Positions 1-7,899 of a stretch of 64,000 nt of DNA are shown in pieces. The stretch is taken from the NCBI GenBank assembly GCA_038046785.1, contig JBBSVM010000004.1, positions 288,012 to 352,011 of the forward strand, written 5' to 3'. The notes beneath the pieces are model-generated. The model had not been told where the DNA came from, did no database searches, and worked only from the letters and a program-made list of their open reading frames with translations. Source of the stretch: JAHFTW01 sp038046785. GTDB lineage: Archaea > Thermoplasmatota > E2 > JACPAO01 > JAHFTW01. Both the position numbers and the translations under genes were made by a program. Numbering within the stretch: the first letter of the stretch is position 1; every line of letters starts with the position of its first letter.

Positions 1-492
1 AAACGCGATGGCGACCAGCGCCGTGAGAGCAACCGTGACAGCCGTGTTGGTGAACAGCACCAGTTCGCGGTCGCGGATGCGGCGCAAACCCTGGAACGTG
101 GCGACCGGGACATCGCGCAGCGACTGCACCACCACGATGCCAAACGCCAGGAGAATGGCCGTCGGCGTGGTGTCCTGCAGCGTGTTTGGCCCAAGAGCGA
201 GCCAGATTGCGGCGCCCGCCGTGACGAGCGCCAATGTGAGCGCCAGTTTGAGGGCGAGGAAGGTTCCAATGCTTGCCGCAGATTCGTCTCCCTGCGCGAG
301 GCGCCGGACGTGGGTGGTGGGAAACCCGAGGCGAGCAAGGATGCCCGCCAAGGCGACGAAGGCGAGGGCGTAGGAGCGCGACCCGAGCGCTTCGTCCCCC
401 ATGTAGCGTGCCACCAGGAAGAGCGCGGCGAACCCCTGCACGGCGCCCGCCACGTTGTTCAGGGTGACCCAGAATCCCTGGCGTGCGATCAC
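1..492 (-). CDS. Polysaccharide/lipid flippase-like membrane protein (partial, N-terminus)
   Basis: The first 164 codons of an integral membrane protein that runs off the left edge. The visible part is mostly hydrophobic, with about five membrane segments separated by short basic loops (VRRLAQGD, LRRIRDRE). This is the pattern of the MATE/oligosaccharide-flippase superfamily, which moves lipid-linked glycans across the membrane. The GTG at 490-492 is chosen because GAGGTGA lies 8 nt upstream; an in-frame GTG at 502-504 is the alternative. It follows the nucleotidyltransferase gene by 13 nt and is probably co-transcribed with it, which fits a surface-glycan or polar-lipid role. The family call rests on topology and context only. 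Confidence 0.6.
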   Translation of the reverse strand, partial: MIARQGFWVTLNNVAGAVQGFAALFLVARYMGDEALGSRSYALAFVALAGILARLGFPTTHVRRLAQGDESAASIGTFLALKLALTLALVTAGAAIWLALGPNTLQDTTPTAILLAFGIVVVQSLRDVPVATFQGLRRIRDRELVLFTNTAVTVALTALVAIAF

Positions 493-505
493 GGGGCCCT
501 TCACC

Positions 506-1207
506 TCAAGCAAAAAGGCGGCGCGCCGCCTCGAGGTCTTCCGGGAAGTCGATCTCCATGGCGCGCCGGTCGCCAATGGCAACGCAGCGCACCGGGCGGG
601 CGGTGAAAGGGAGCATGGATTCGATGCCGCGCTCGAAGTAGCTCTGGTCTTCGGCGTAGTCGAGGGCGCGCTCCAAGAGCGGCCGATCCGCGGCGGCCAC
701 GAAGTTCAGACCGACCGCTTCGCCCTCGCCATGGGTCTGCTTGTTGAGCGCCTGCAGCCGGCCGTCGCGGACGCGGTACTTGATCTCCTCGTCGCCGCAG
801 ACGCGCGGGTCCACCGCGAGGCTCGTCGTGCCAGGTTTGTCGATGAGAAGGGCGAGAATGCCGGAGTCGAAGACGACGTCGCCGTTGAGCGTCAAGACGC
901 CGCCGGCCGGGATGGCGGCGAGACCGAGCCGCATCGACTTCGCCGTGTTGGTTTCCATGAAGCGCTGGTTCTCGACGAAATGGACCGCCGGCTTCGCCTT
1001 GCGCCCTTTCAGATGGGCGCGCACTCGCTCTGCCTGGAAGCCCACCACGACCCAGGTCTCTTTCACGCCCGCTTCGGCAAGCCGCGCGAGTTGGTGGTCC
1101 AGGATTGTCTGACCTTTGGGGCCCCACGGGATAAGCGCCTTCGGAATGTCGTGACCGAGACGTGAACCGAAACCGGCCGCAAGAATGAGGCCGAAAGGGG
1201 CTGCCAC
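506..1207 (-). CDS. Nucleotidyltransferase (COG1213-like sugar-/polyol-phosphate cytidylyltransferase)
   Basis: A 233-residue GT-A-fold nucleotidyltransferase, complete in one domain. The nucleotide-binding loop LAAGFGSRLG is at residues 9-18, followed by PKALIP with Lys23. The metal-binding NGD ends at Asp110, and the C-terminal EIDFPEDLE signature is typical of the phosphocholine/inositol-phosphate cytidylyltransferase-like group. It should activate a phosphorylated head group or sugar with CTP or another NTP; the substrate cannot be read from the sequence. The ATG at 1207 has a TTTAAAT box centred 25 nt upstream, so the transcript is probably leaderless. The flippase-like gene follows 13 nt downstream. 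Confidence 0.8.
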   Translation of the reverse strand: MAAPFGLILAAGFGSRLGHDIPKALIPWGPKGQTILDHQLARLAEAGVKETWVVVGFQAERVRAHLKGRKAKPAVHFVENQRFMETNTAKSMRLGLAAIPAGGVLTLNGDVVFDSGILALLIDKPGTTSLAVDPRVCGDEEIKYRVRDGRLQALNKQTHGEGEAVGLNFVAAADRPLLERALDYAEDQSYFERGIESMLPFTARPVRCVAIGDRRAMEIDFPEDLEAARRLFA

Positions 1208-1228
1208 GCTCAGCGACCGGTCGCCGCG

Positions 1229-1235
1229 TTTAAAT
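1229..1235 (-). promoter_or_regulatory. TATA box for the nucleotidyltransferase gene
   Basis: TTTAAAT centred 25 nt upstream of the ATG at 1207, which predicts transcription starting at or next to the start codon. The motif is nearly symmetric but lies about 70 nt from the tRNA on the other strand, too far to be its TATA box. Confidence 0.6.
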
Positions 1236-1303
1236 GGGATAGGAAAGTCGCGCGGCCCGTCCCTGGACCAAAGGGGCCTGGCCGCGCGGCGGACAGCGGA
1301 TTT

Positions 1304-1376
1304 GCCGCCGTAGCTCAGTTGGTAGAGCAGCTGATTCGTAATCAGCAGGTCGCGTGTTCAAATCGCGCCGGCGGCT
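1304..1376 (+). tRNA. tRNA-Thr (anticodon CGU)
   Basis: A complete cloverleaf. The acceptor stem is GCCGCCG (1304-1310) with CGGCGGC (1369-1375). The anticodon stem is GCTGA/TCAGC (1330-1334, 1342-1346) around the loop TTCGTAA, with anticodon CGT at 1337-1339. The T stem is GCGTG/CGCGC around TTCAAAT (1357-1363). The discriminator base is T at 1376. CCA is not encoded and no intron is present. It reads ACG threonine codons. Confidence 0.95.
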
Positions 1377-1379
1377 TGG

Positions 1380-1404
1380 TTGAAAAGCCTCAAAGGCTTT
1401 TCAA
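1380..1404 (+). repeat. Perfect 11-bp stem-loop just after tRNA-Thr
   Basis: TTGAAAAGCCT, a three-base loop CAA, then AGGCTTTTCAA. The perfect inverted repeat begins 4 nt after the tRNA discriminator base. It could be a transcription-end or 3'-processing signal, or a remnant of an integration site. The rest of 1405-1563 shows nothing recognisable. Confidence 0.6.
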
Positions 1405-1563
1405 GCAGGGAGCGGCCCGAGCGAGCGGCCGCGACTCCCGGAGGAGCGGCAACGGCGTGGCGCGGTTGGTGGAGGTGCGCGAGTGCCGCGAGCCTGCATA
1501 CGCCCAGGCGGGTTTCGAGCAAACGACGGAAAGCCTCTTCAGCCGGTGCACGGGGTTCTCTTC

Positions 1564-2544
1564 ATGCGTGGTGCGCTTGCAATGGCCGCGACGGCGGCGC
1601 TCGTTCTTGCTGGTTGCTCCGGTTCTGAAGAATCGGCTGAGCCGACCGTCGATTTCAGCGACCAAGGGCTTGAGGCGACGTCGACCACCGGCGTCATCCG
1701 CGGCGTCGTCGTAGACTCCACCATTGCACCCATTGCCAGCGCCGTTCTTGCCATCAATGGCAAGAACCTCAACACCACGAGCGATGATTCAGGCAGGTTC
1801 GGTTTTGACGGGCTGGAGCCAGGGACCTATTTCCTTACGGCGAGCAAGGTCGGCTTCGCGACGATTCAGCAGAGCGTCGATGTCGTCGCGGGCGACGAAG
1901 AGCCACCCATCGTGCGCATCCTCATGGAGCCGAACCGGTCGGCCAATCCGTACTACCTGCAGACCCACCACCGAGGCTTCATCTCGTGCGGCTTCCTGAC
2001 GGCCAACTTCGTCTGGGACGCTGACTCGTGCGACCCAACCGGCGCCGCCGGCTACGCCGCCCGCGACGACTCGCGCCCCCGCTTCGAGGTGTCCGCCCCG
2101 CCGACCTACCTGCAGACGGAGATCACCTGGGAGCCCACGCAGGCCCTCGGCGACCAACTGGTCGTCATCGAGTCCCCCTGCGAGTCCGCCAACACCGACG
2201 CCGCCTGTGATTCCGGCGATGGGCGTCTCTGCAACAACGTCGGCCCGGCTCCCATCATCTGTCGCATGAACCAGACCCACTCGGGCTCGCGTCTCGCGGA
2301 CGGAACCTACTGGGAGAACAACGGTGTCGGCCTTAACGAGTCCCGCCTCGGCCAGGCCGGCCACACCGGCTTCGAGGTCGCCGTCTACGCTGGCTGCTTC
2401 AACGGCTGCGTCCTCGGCGCCGTCGGCGTCGGCGTGGACTTCGAGCAGACCTTCGATGTCTACAACACCTACTTCTACGGCTACGAACCGCCCGCCGACT
2501 GGAGCCTCCTCAAAGACGGCACCGTGCCGCCGCCCCCGAAGTGA
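1564..2544 (+). CDS. Surface lipoprotein with carboxypeptidase-regulatory-like domain
   Basis: A 326-residue predicted lipoprotein. The ATG at 1564 gives a short basic start, a hydrophobic stretch and the lipobox LVLAGC with Cys18; an upstream in-frame ATG would put the signal peptide in the middle of the protein. Residues about 43-115 form a carboxypeptidase-regulatory-like (transthyretin-type) beta domain, with the GVIRGVVVDS start, a DDSGRF turn and an EPGTYFLTASK strand. The remaining roughly 200 residues are Cys- and Asn-rich and unrecognised. It should be lipid-anchored on the outer face of the membrane. Related repeat domains fill the protein at 11549-13570. Confidence 0.75.
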   Translation: MRGALAMAATAALVLAGCSGSEESAEPTVDFSDQGLEATSTTGVIRGVVVDSTIAPIASAVLAINGKNLNTTSDDSGRFGFDGLEPGTYFLTASKVGFATIQQSVDVVAGDEEPPIVRILMEPNRSANPYYLQTHHRGFISCGFLTANFVWDADSCDPTGAAGYAARDDSRPRFEVSAPPTYLQTEITWEPTQALGDQLVVIESPCESANTDAACDSGDGRLCNNVGPAPIICRMNQTHSGSRLADGTYWENNGVGLNESRLGQAGHTGFEVAVYAGCFNGCVLGAVGVGVDFEQTFDVYNTYFYGYEPPADWSLLKDGTVPPPPK

Positions 2545-2566
2545 GCAGGCGCCCATCCGCCATCCC

Positions 2567-2571
2567 TATAC
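2567..2571 (+). promoter_or_regulatory. TATA-like box for the ferredoxin gene
   Basis: TATAC centred 25 nt upstream of the GTG at 2594. It supports that GTG as the start of a leaderless transcript. Confidence 0.5.
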
Positions 2572-2593
2572 GCCCCGGAAGGGTCACCAGAGT

Positions 2594-2818
2594 GTGAAGG
2601 TCGCCGTCAACCATTCCCGGTGCATCAGCTGCGCTGGCTGCGTCGGCGTCTGCCCCGTGGACACCATCACGCTGAAGGGGCTCACTCTCATCGTCGAGCA
2701 GGCGCCCTGCATCAGCTGCGGCCTCTGCATCCAGATGTGCCCCGTCGGCGCGCTGACGCAGGGCGACGACTACGGCGCCTCGTACGAGCGCAAGGCCAAC
2801 CGCGTCATCCTGGTGTAG
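2594..2818 (+). CDS. Dicluster 4Fe-4S ferredoxin
   Basis: A 74-residue ferredoxin with two complete 4Fe-4S motifs: Cys10, 13, 16, 20 (CISCAGCVGVCP) and Cys39, 42, 45, 49 (CISCGLCIQMCP). It is a soluble cytoplasmic electron carrier. The GTG at 2594 is chosen because it starts just before the first cluster and has a TATA-like box 25 nt upstream. Its last 14 nt overlap the convergent gene ending at 2805. The nearest plausible client is the flavin-dependent geranylgeranyl reductase at 3680, a family whose archaeal members can take electrons from ferredoxin; that pairing is inferred from proximity only. Confidence 0.85.
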   Translation: MKVAVNHSRCISCAGCVGVCPVDTITLKGLTLIVEQAPCISCGLCIQMCPVGALTQGDDYGASYERKANRVILV

Positions 2819-3608
2819 CCGCGGCCGCGCGCGCCTTGGAGCGTCGGGCCCGCGCCATCTCGCGCTCGTTGATGCGGCGCAGGACCGGGTCCGCCATGCC
2901 ACGGTCGCGCAGGGCGTCCATGTAGAGCGACACCTGCGACCCGTCGATTGCCAACCCTTTGCGCAGCCAGACTGGCGCCTTGGCGCGCACGTGGAGGACA
3001 AGGATGTGCACCCCCGAGACGGGGCCGTGCCACATGCCGGTCGCCGCAGCGCGCAACGCGAGGTCCAAGGCGAGCGGGGGCAACTCGACCTTGCGCTCGT
3101 TGAACTCAGCAAGCAGGGTCTCGGCGGGGCCGCCAGGGACCTGCTTGCGCGTCGCCCGGAGGCTCGCCAGCGTCGCGACGATGTCGGCATCGCCGACGGC
3201 GAGGACGCCACTCACGGGCCGCACGAGCCCGAGGCGCCGGCCGACGACGGCCTTGGCGTTGAAGTCAGGGGCGATGGCCCAAGCGTCCACGTCGCCGATG
3301 CTCGCCTGCACAATGGCGTCGACGGACGGCTTGGCGAAGTGGAGGACGTGGCCCGCGTTGGCGCGCTTTCCGTCGCGGCTCATCTGGACCGGCCCGACGT
3401 GGCCAACATCGGGGAGGGCCGCAAGGTCACACACCGCCAGCCGGCCGGACGGGAACAACAGTCGATAGGGGCCAGGATTGGGCACCGTGTAGCCCAGCTC
3501 CCCGACGATTCCCCCAAGCTTGCCCAGGGCGTCATCGAGAGACCTGCCAAGGTCGTTCCAATCCTTGTCGGTCGTGCGCTTTGCCGCTTTCCGTTTGCCC
3601 TTCGGCAC
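2805..3608 (-). CDS. Conserved-looking hypothetical protein (267 aa)
   Basis: I do not recognise this protein. It has a Lys/Arg-rich start (MPKGKRKAAKRTT), a soluble alpha/beta body without signal peptide or membrane segments, and a basic Ala-rich tail (RARRSKARAAAA). Both charged ends could suit nucleic-acid or ribosome contact, but no known motif is visible. Codon use matches the neighbours. It lies convergent to the ferredoxin, overlapping its 3' end by 14 nt, and starts back-to-back with the ether-lipid operon at 3680. The frame is open throughout and codon third positions are GC-rich, which supports a real gene. Confidence 0.6.
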   Translation of the reverse strand: MPKGKRKAAKRTTDKDWNDLGRSLDDALGKLGGIVGELGYTVPNPGPYRLLFPSGRLAVCDLAALPDVGHVGPVQMSRDGKRANAGHVLHFAKPSVDAIVQASIGDVDAWAIAPDFNAKAVVGRRLGLVRPVSGVLAVGDADIVATLASLRATRKQVPGGPAETLLAEFNERKVELPPLALDLALRAAATGMWHGPVSGVHILVLHVRAKAPVWLRKGLAIDGSQVSLYMDALRDRGMADPVLRRINEREMARARRSKARAAAATPG

Positions 3609-3652
3609 GTTCCCGCCAAGCCGCCCGCACGGATGGCCCTTGCCGCCTGCTC

Positions 3653-3658
3653 TTTTAG
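3653..3658 (+). promoter_or_regulatory. TATA-like box for the ether-lipid operon
   Basis: TTTTAG centred 24-25 nt upstream of the ATG at 3680, predicting a leaderless start for the geranylgeranyl reductase and the three overlapping or closely spaced genes behind it. Confidence 0.5.
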
Positions 3659-3679
3659 GCCGCGACCGTACCCCAAGCG

Positions 3680-5071
3680 ATGGCGACGATTGCCGGAACG
3701 CCGGAACTGACCGTCACCGACAAGCCGCTGGTGTCGCTCAAACCGGGCACCATCCCGCGCGCGGTGGACACGACCGTGGACGTGCTCATCGTCGGCCTCG
3801 GCCCGGGCGGCCTCATCGCCGCGCGCGAGTTCGCCAAGCAGGGTTTCACCGTCCTGGGCATCGACCGCAAGCAGGAGCTGGGCTGGCCCAAACGCTGCGC
3901 GGAGGGCGTCTCCGACGAGGGGCTCGCGCACTGCGGCGTCAAGCCGGACCCCGCCTGGGCGTACGGCCGCATCGAGGGCGCCGCCCTCTACAGCCCAAGC
4001 GGCAAGCGCGTCGTTCTCGAAGGCTCCGACACCTACGGCTGGGTCGTCGAGCGCAAGATTTTCGAGAAGCACCTCGCCCGCGACGCCATCCTCGCCGGCG
4101 CCAAAATCATGGTCAAGACGCAGGCCGTAAACCTGCTCAAGGACGCGAAGGGCGCCGTCGCTGGTGTGCGCGCCGAGTTCATGGGGACGCAGTTCAACAT
4201 CCGCGCCAAACTCACCATTGGCGCCGACGGCATCGACAGCTTCATCGGAAAATGGAGCGGCCTCAAGACGCTCAACCGGGTGCGCGACTACCACGCTGGA
4301 TTCCAGTACGAGATGGTGGGCGTCGCGGGCTACGAAGAGAAGTGGCTGCACCTCTACTTCGGCGAGGACGTCGCTCCGAAGGGGTACGTCTGGATCTTCC
4401 CGAAGGGCGAAGGCGTCTCAAACGTCGGCATCGGCATCCTGGCGCAGGAATCGGAATGGGGCAACCGCGCCCAGGACTACCTCGACCGCTGGATCGAGCG
4501 CAACCCGCACTACTTCCAGAACGCCAGCATCACCGAGATCAACGGCTCCGGCATCCCGGTTTCGGCGCGTGTCCCCGAACCGGTCGGCGACGGCGTCATG
4601 CTGGTCGGCGACGCGGCGCAGCTGGTCAACCCCATCCACGGCGGTGGCATCATCATTGCGATGCGCGCCGCCATGATTGCCGCCCGCGTCGGCGGCGACG
4701 CGCTGCGTTCGGGAGACGTTTCAGCCGCCAAGCTGCGTCCCTACATCGTCGAGTACCAGACCAAGGACGAAGGCGCGGTGACGGAGAAGCTCCTCCGGAT
4801 GCGCTACTTCATGGAGAACCTCACCGACAAGGACTTCGAGCGTCTTGCCGACATCCTCGACGGCACCACCATCATGGAGGTCGCCAACGCCCGCTTCCCC
4901 ACCTTCGTCAAACTCCTCTTGCGCCATTTCCCCAAACTCGCCCCCCTGGTGCGCAAATACATCATGGCGGTGCAGCAGATGGAGGAAGCGAAGGCGCAGC
5001 GCGACTGGGACGACGTGGACCAACTCCTCGCCGACGTCGAGAAGAAACTGGCGGCCGAGTCCGCCGCATGA
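3680..5071 (+). CDS. Geranylgeranyl reductase family flavoprotein (archaeal lipid saturation)
   Basis: A 463-residue FAD enzyme that should hydrogenate the double bonds of digeranylgeranyl-glycerolipids at the membrane surface. The dinucleotide-binding motif VGLGPGG lies at residues 38-44. PKRCAEG (70-76) is the family's substrate-side signature. The second FAD motif GDAAQLVNPIHGGG lies near residue 310. About 33 residues precede the usual start of the fold. The TATA-like box supports the chosen ATG. The gene overlaps the UbiA-type gene by 4 nt (ATGA), and the two downstream genes make the lipid precursor. The ferredoxin at 2594 is a possible electron donor. Confidence 0.9.
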   Translation: MATIAGTPELTVTDKPLVSLKPGTIPRAVDTTVDVLIVGLGPGGLIAAREFAKQGFTVLGIDRKQELGWPKRCAEGVSDEGLAHCGVKPDPAWAYGRIEGAALYSPSGKRVVLEGSDTYGWVVERKIFEKHLARDAILAGAKIMVKTQAVNLLKDAKGAVAGVRAEFMGTQFNIRAKLTIGADGIDSFIGKWSGLKTLNRVRDYHAGFQYEMVGVAGYEEKWLHLYFGEDVAPKGYVWIFPKGEGVSNVGIGILAQESEWGNRAQDYLDRWIERNPHYFQNASITEINGSGIPVSARVPEPVGDGVMLVGDAAQLVNPIHGGGIIIAMRAAMIAARVGGDALRSGDVSAAKLRPYIVEYQTKDEGAVTEKLLRMRYFMENLTDKDFERLADILDGTTIMEVANARFPTFVKLLLRHFPKLAPLVRKYIMAVQQMEEAKAQRDWDDVDQLLADVEKKLAAESAA

Positions 5072-5931
5072 AACTGCGCGACGCCCTGGCGCTCACACGT
5101 GCGGGGAACGCCGTCATGGCTGGCCTCGGCGCTGTCGTCGGCGGCGTTGTGGCAGGCGGGGACCCTTCGACCTGGGCGCGCTCGCCGTTTGCGTTCCTCG
5201 CAGTCGCCTTCATCGCGGCGTTCGGCAACATCCTCAACGACATCGCCGACCAAGCCATCGACCGCATGGCGCACCCCACGCGGCCCCTGCCGTCGCGGCG
5301 CGTGAGCATCAAAGCGGCGCAAAACCTGCTGGTGGCGTGCGGCTCCATCGGACTGGTGGCTGCCTTCCTCGCGGGCAGCTACACCTTGGTCGCGTTCGCC
5401 ATCGTCGTTCTGGCCGCACTGCACAGCTACGAAACCCACCTCAAGGCGCGCGGCCTCCCGGGGAACCTGCTGGTGGCCGCCCTCGTCGCCGCGACCTTCC
5501 TGTTTGGCGCCGCCGCAACCGCGCGCCCCATCGAGCTGTGGGGACCGGTCTGGTTCCTGGCCGGCCTCGCGCTGCTTGCCAACGTGGGACGGGAAATCCA
5601 GAAGGACATGCAGGACGTCGCCGCCGACCGCGGCCACCGCACCACGATTCCCATCCAGTTCGGCTTGCGCGGAGCCGGTCTTGCCGCGTTGGTGTCCGTT
5701 TCCCTCGCCAACGGTGTCGCCCTGGGGCTTGCGGCCCGCCCACCTTCGGGCTGGTGGGCCGGGTTTGTGTTCGTTCTCCTTCTCGCCGTCGCGCACCTGG
5801 CGGCCGGCTCCCTCGTTGGGTTGCGCAAGCCTGCGAAAGGCCAGCGTCTTCTGAAGGCCGGCATGGCCATCGCGCTCCTCGCCTTCCTCTCCGGCCCGCT
5901 TGTGCCAGTGCTGGCCGCGCGCCTGTCCTAA
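5068..5931 (+). CDS. Digeranylgeranylglyceryl phosphate synthase (UbiA family)
   Basis: A 287-residue polytopic membrane prenyltransferase. The first Asp-rich motif is NDIADQAID (Asp58, 61, 65) followed by MAHPTRPLPS, the hallmark of archaeal DGGGP synthases. The second is REIQKDMQDVAADRGH near residues 174-190. It should attach the second geranylgeranyl chain to GGGP. The start overlaps the reductase stop (ATGA). Genes for the reductase, GGGP synthase and a mevalonate-pathway decarboxylase surround it, which makes a generic UbiA role in quinone or heme synthesis less likely. Confidence 0.9.
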   Translation: MKLRDALALTRAGNAVMAGLGAVVGGVVAGGDPSTWARSPFAFLAVAFIAAFGNILNDIADQAIDRMAHPTRPLPSRRVSIKAAQNLLVACGSIGLVAAFLAGSYTLVAFAIVVLAALHSYETHLKARGLPGNLLVAALVAATFLFGAAATARPIELWGPVWFLAGLALLANVGREIQKDMQDVAADRGHRTTIPIQFGLRGAGLAALVSVSLANGVALGLAARPPSGWWAGFVFVLLLAVAHLAAGSLVGLRKPAKGQRLLKAGMAIALLAFLSGPLVPVLAARLS

Positions 5932-5968
5932 CGGGAGCCTTCATGAGTCGGCGGCCGGTCGCTTGCGC

Positions 5969-6844
5969 GTGCGGTTCTGGTTCGGTCGGCGCGGCCCCCG
6001 TCCGCGCTTCGTCGAGGAGTACCTGAACCGCCACCTGCGGCACGGTCCCCTTCACATCACGCTCATCGACCCCGACCGCCAGGACCCCAAAGAGGCCGCC
6101 GCGATGGCCAAAGCCGCCGCCGACGCGGGGTCGCACGCCATCATGGTGGGCGGCTCGACGCCGGAGAAGGCGCGCATCGTGGACAAGAGCTGCAAACTCA
6201 TCAAGAAAGAGTCCGGCCTCCCCGTCATCCTCTTCCCGGGCGGAGCGAGCCAGGTGAGCACGCACGCCGACGCCATCTGGTGGATGAGCCTCCTCAACAG
6301 CCGCAGCCGCCACTTCCTCATCGGCGAGCAGGTGCGCGGCGCCCCCGTCGTGAAGAAACTCGATCTCGAGACGTTGCCAATGGGCTACATCGTCGTCGAA
6401 CCGGGCGGCACCGTCGGCAAAGTCGGCCAAGCGGACCTCGTCGGGCGCGAGGACCACGCCACTGCCATCGCCTACGCTCTCACCGCGCAGTACTTCGGCA
6501 TGCGCTTCGTCTATCTGGAGGCGGGCTCGGGGGCGGACCGTCCAGTTCCCCCAGCCATGATTCGCGCCGTGAAGGGAGCCATCGACATCCCGCTCATCGT
6601 CGGAGGCGGCCTGCGCACGGCGGCTGCCGCGCACGAGGCGATCGAAGCGGGCGCCGACATCATCGTCACCGGCACCCTTGTCGAAGGGGTCACCGACGTG
6701 CGCAAGACGCTCGGGGACTACCTGTTCCAACTCAGCGAGTCGCTGCGTCGCGAGGTGCGCCGCACGCTGGTCGAAGGCGAGCCGGAGCCGCCGCGCCGCC
6801 CCGAACAGCCGGACGACGAGGACGAAACGAAGGTCAAACCATGA
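5969..6844 (+). CDS. Geranylgeranylglyceryl phosphate synthase
   Basis: A 291-residue TIM-barrel enzyme of the GGGPS/PcrB family, which makes the first ether bond between sn-glycerol-1-phosphate and geranylgeranyl diphosphate. Visible family motifs are HITLIDPDRQDP near residue 30, IMVGGST near 62, VILFPGG near 90, YLEAGSGA near 190 and the phosphate-binding VGGGLRT near 212. No ATG fits: the GTG at 5969 or the TTG at 5963 starts the domain. The C-terminal tail is rich in Glu, Pro and Arg. It overlaps the next gene by 4 nt (ATGA). Confidence 0.9.
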   Translation: MRFWFGRRGPRPRFVEEYLNRHLRHGPLHITLIDPDRQDPKEAAAMAKAAADAGSHAIMVGGSTPEKARIVDKSCKLIKKESGLPVILFPGGASQVSTHADAIWWMSLLNSRSRHFLIGEQVRGAPVVKKLDLETLPMGYIVVEPGGTVGKVGQADLVGREDHATAIAYALTAQYFGMRFVYLEAGSGADRPVPPAMIRAVKGAIDIPLIVGGGLRTAAAAHEAIEAGADIIVTGTLVEGVTDVRKTLGDYLFQLSESLRREVRRTLVEGEPEPPRRPEQPDDEDETKVKP

Positions 6845-7812
6845 CTGCGAAAGCGAGCGCCATCGCCTATCCGATTCAGGGCCTCGTCAAGTACCACGGC
6901 CTGCGCGATGTCGCCCGCCGCATCCCCTTCCACGACTCCATCAGCCTCTGCACGGGGCCCATCCACACGCACACCACGTTCGAAGTGCGGGAGAAGGAAC
7001 CCAGCCTGGTGACCATCGATGGCAAGGTCACCTCCGGCCGGCCGCTCGAGCGGGTCGCCGCCGTTGTGGATGCCATCCGCAGCAAAGTGGATGACCGCCG
7101 GCCATTCCGGATGGAGTCCCGCAACGATTTCCCCCAGTATGTCGGCCTCGGCTCCTCAAGCTCGGGCTTCGCGGCACTCGCCGTCGCCGCCGCCGCCGCG
7201 TACGGATGGAAGGCGACGCCGCAAGAACTCTCCGAGGTGGCCCGCCTGGGCGCCGGTTCGGCAAGCCGCGCCGTGACCGGTGGCATTTCGGAATGGGTCG
7301 TCGAAGGCGAACGCAGCTACTCGAAACTGCTCGTCGGGCCCGACAAGCTCGCCGATTGGCGCATCGTCGTCCCGCTCGTCCAGCACGAGGAACCGACCGA
7401 GAACGTCCACGCCGAAGTGCTCACCAGTCCGTTCTTCGCGGCGCGCAACGCGTACATCCCATCCGCGCTGAAAGAGATGCACGCGGCGCTCCCGTCCGGC
7501 GATGTCAAAGCGATTGCCCCCATCGCGGAGCGCGACACGCTCAACTTGCACGCCGTCACCATGACGGCCGCATCGGGCCACATCACCTGGCGCCCCCCCA
7601 CCCTCGAAGTGATGGAGCGGGTGCGGCGGCTGCGCAAAGCGGGCGTGCCCGTCTGGTTCAGCATCGACACCGGGGCAACCGCCTACCTCAACACGACCGC
7701 GGCGCACGAGAAGGGGGTGGCCGCCGCCGTGGCGGACATCCCCGGCGTCGCGCGGTTGCTCCACCTGCGTCCGGCGGGACCAGCCCACCTCACCGACAAG
7801 CACCTGTTCTGA
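6841..7812 (+). CDS. mvaD: Diphosphomevalonate/phosphomevalonate decarboxylase family (GHMP superfamily)
   Basis: A 323-residue GHMP-fold protein of the mevalonate decarboxylase family, supplying isoprenoid units to the lipid genes it overlaps. The equivalent of the IKYWGK motif is VKYHGLRD (Lys17, with His for Trp and Leu for the second Lys). The phosphate loop is GLGSSSSGFAALA (102-114). AGSASRAVTGG near 138-148 carries the conserved Arg. SIDTGATAY holds the likely catalytic Asp276. Lys17, Arg and Asp276 favour a decarboxylase over the mevalonate-3-kinase variant. The substrate (mevalonate 5-phosphate, 5-diphosphate or 3,5-bisphosphate) cannot be settled from sequence alone. Confidence 0.8.
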   Translation: MTAKASAIAYPIQGLVKYHGLRDVARRIPFHDSISLCTGPIHTHTTFEVREKEPSLVTIDGKVTSGRPLERVAAVVDAIRSKVDDRRPFRMESRNDFPQYVGLGSSSSGFAALAVAAAAAYGWKATPQELSEVARLGAGSASRAVTGGISEWVVEGERSYSKLLVGPDKLADWRIVVPLVQHEEPTENVHAEVLTSPFFAARNAYIPSALKEMHAALPSGDVKAIAPIAERDTLNLHAVTMTAASGHITWRPPTLEVMERVRRLRKAGVPVWFSIDTGATAYLNTTAAHEKGVAAAVADIPGVARLLHLRPAGPAHLTDKHLF

Positions 7813-7821
7813 ACCCGCTTT

Positions 7822-7886
7822 GTCGCAGATTTCTCAGATTGCGAACCCCGGTAACAAGAATCTGAGAAATCTGCGTAATCTGTGAC
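7822..7886. repeat. Palindromic 9-nt-unit element, copy A
   Basis: Left arm GTCGCAGATTTCTCAGATT; after a 17-nt spacer the right arm reads AATCTGAGAAATCTGC and continues to a terminal TGTGAC. Both arms are tandem 9-nt units of the type CGCAGATTn. It fills the gap between two convergent genes (mvaD and the CoA-binding protein). Related copies lie at 36456, 37802, 49332, 51461, 51532 and 57959. Confidence 0.85.
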
Positions 7887-7899
7887 TGGTAGGAGACCG

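Noticed and set aside
3520..5931. An open frame on the plus strand that appears to extend the UbiA-type gene to 803 codons
   Set aside because: The upstream part is out of frame with and overlaps the geranylgeranyl reductase; the UbiA fold begins at the ATGA overlap at 5068.
7822..7886. Element A as a simple bidirectional terminator
   Set aside because: It does lie between convergent genes, but the same element occurs inside coding sequence and in a gene leader and lacks T-runs, so termination cannot be its general nature.
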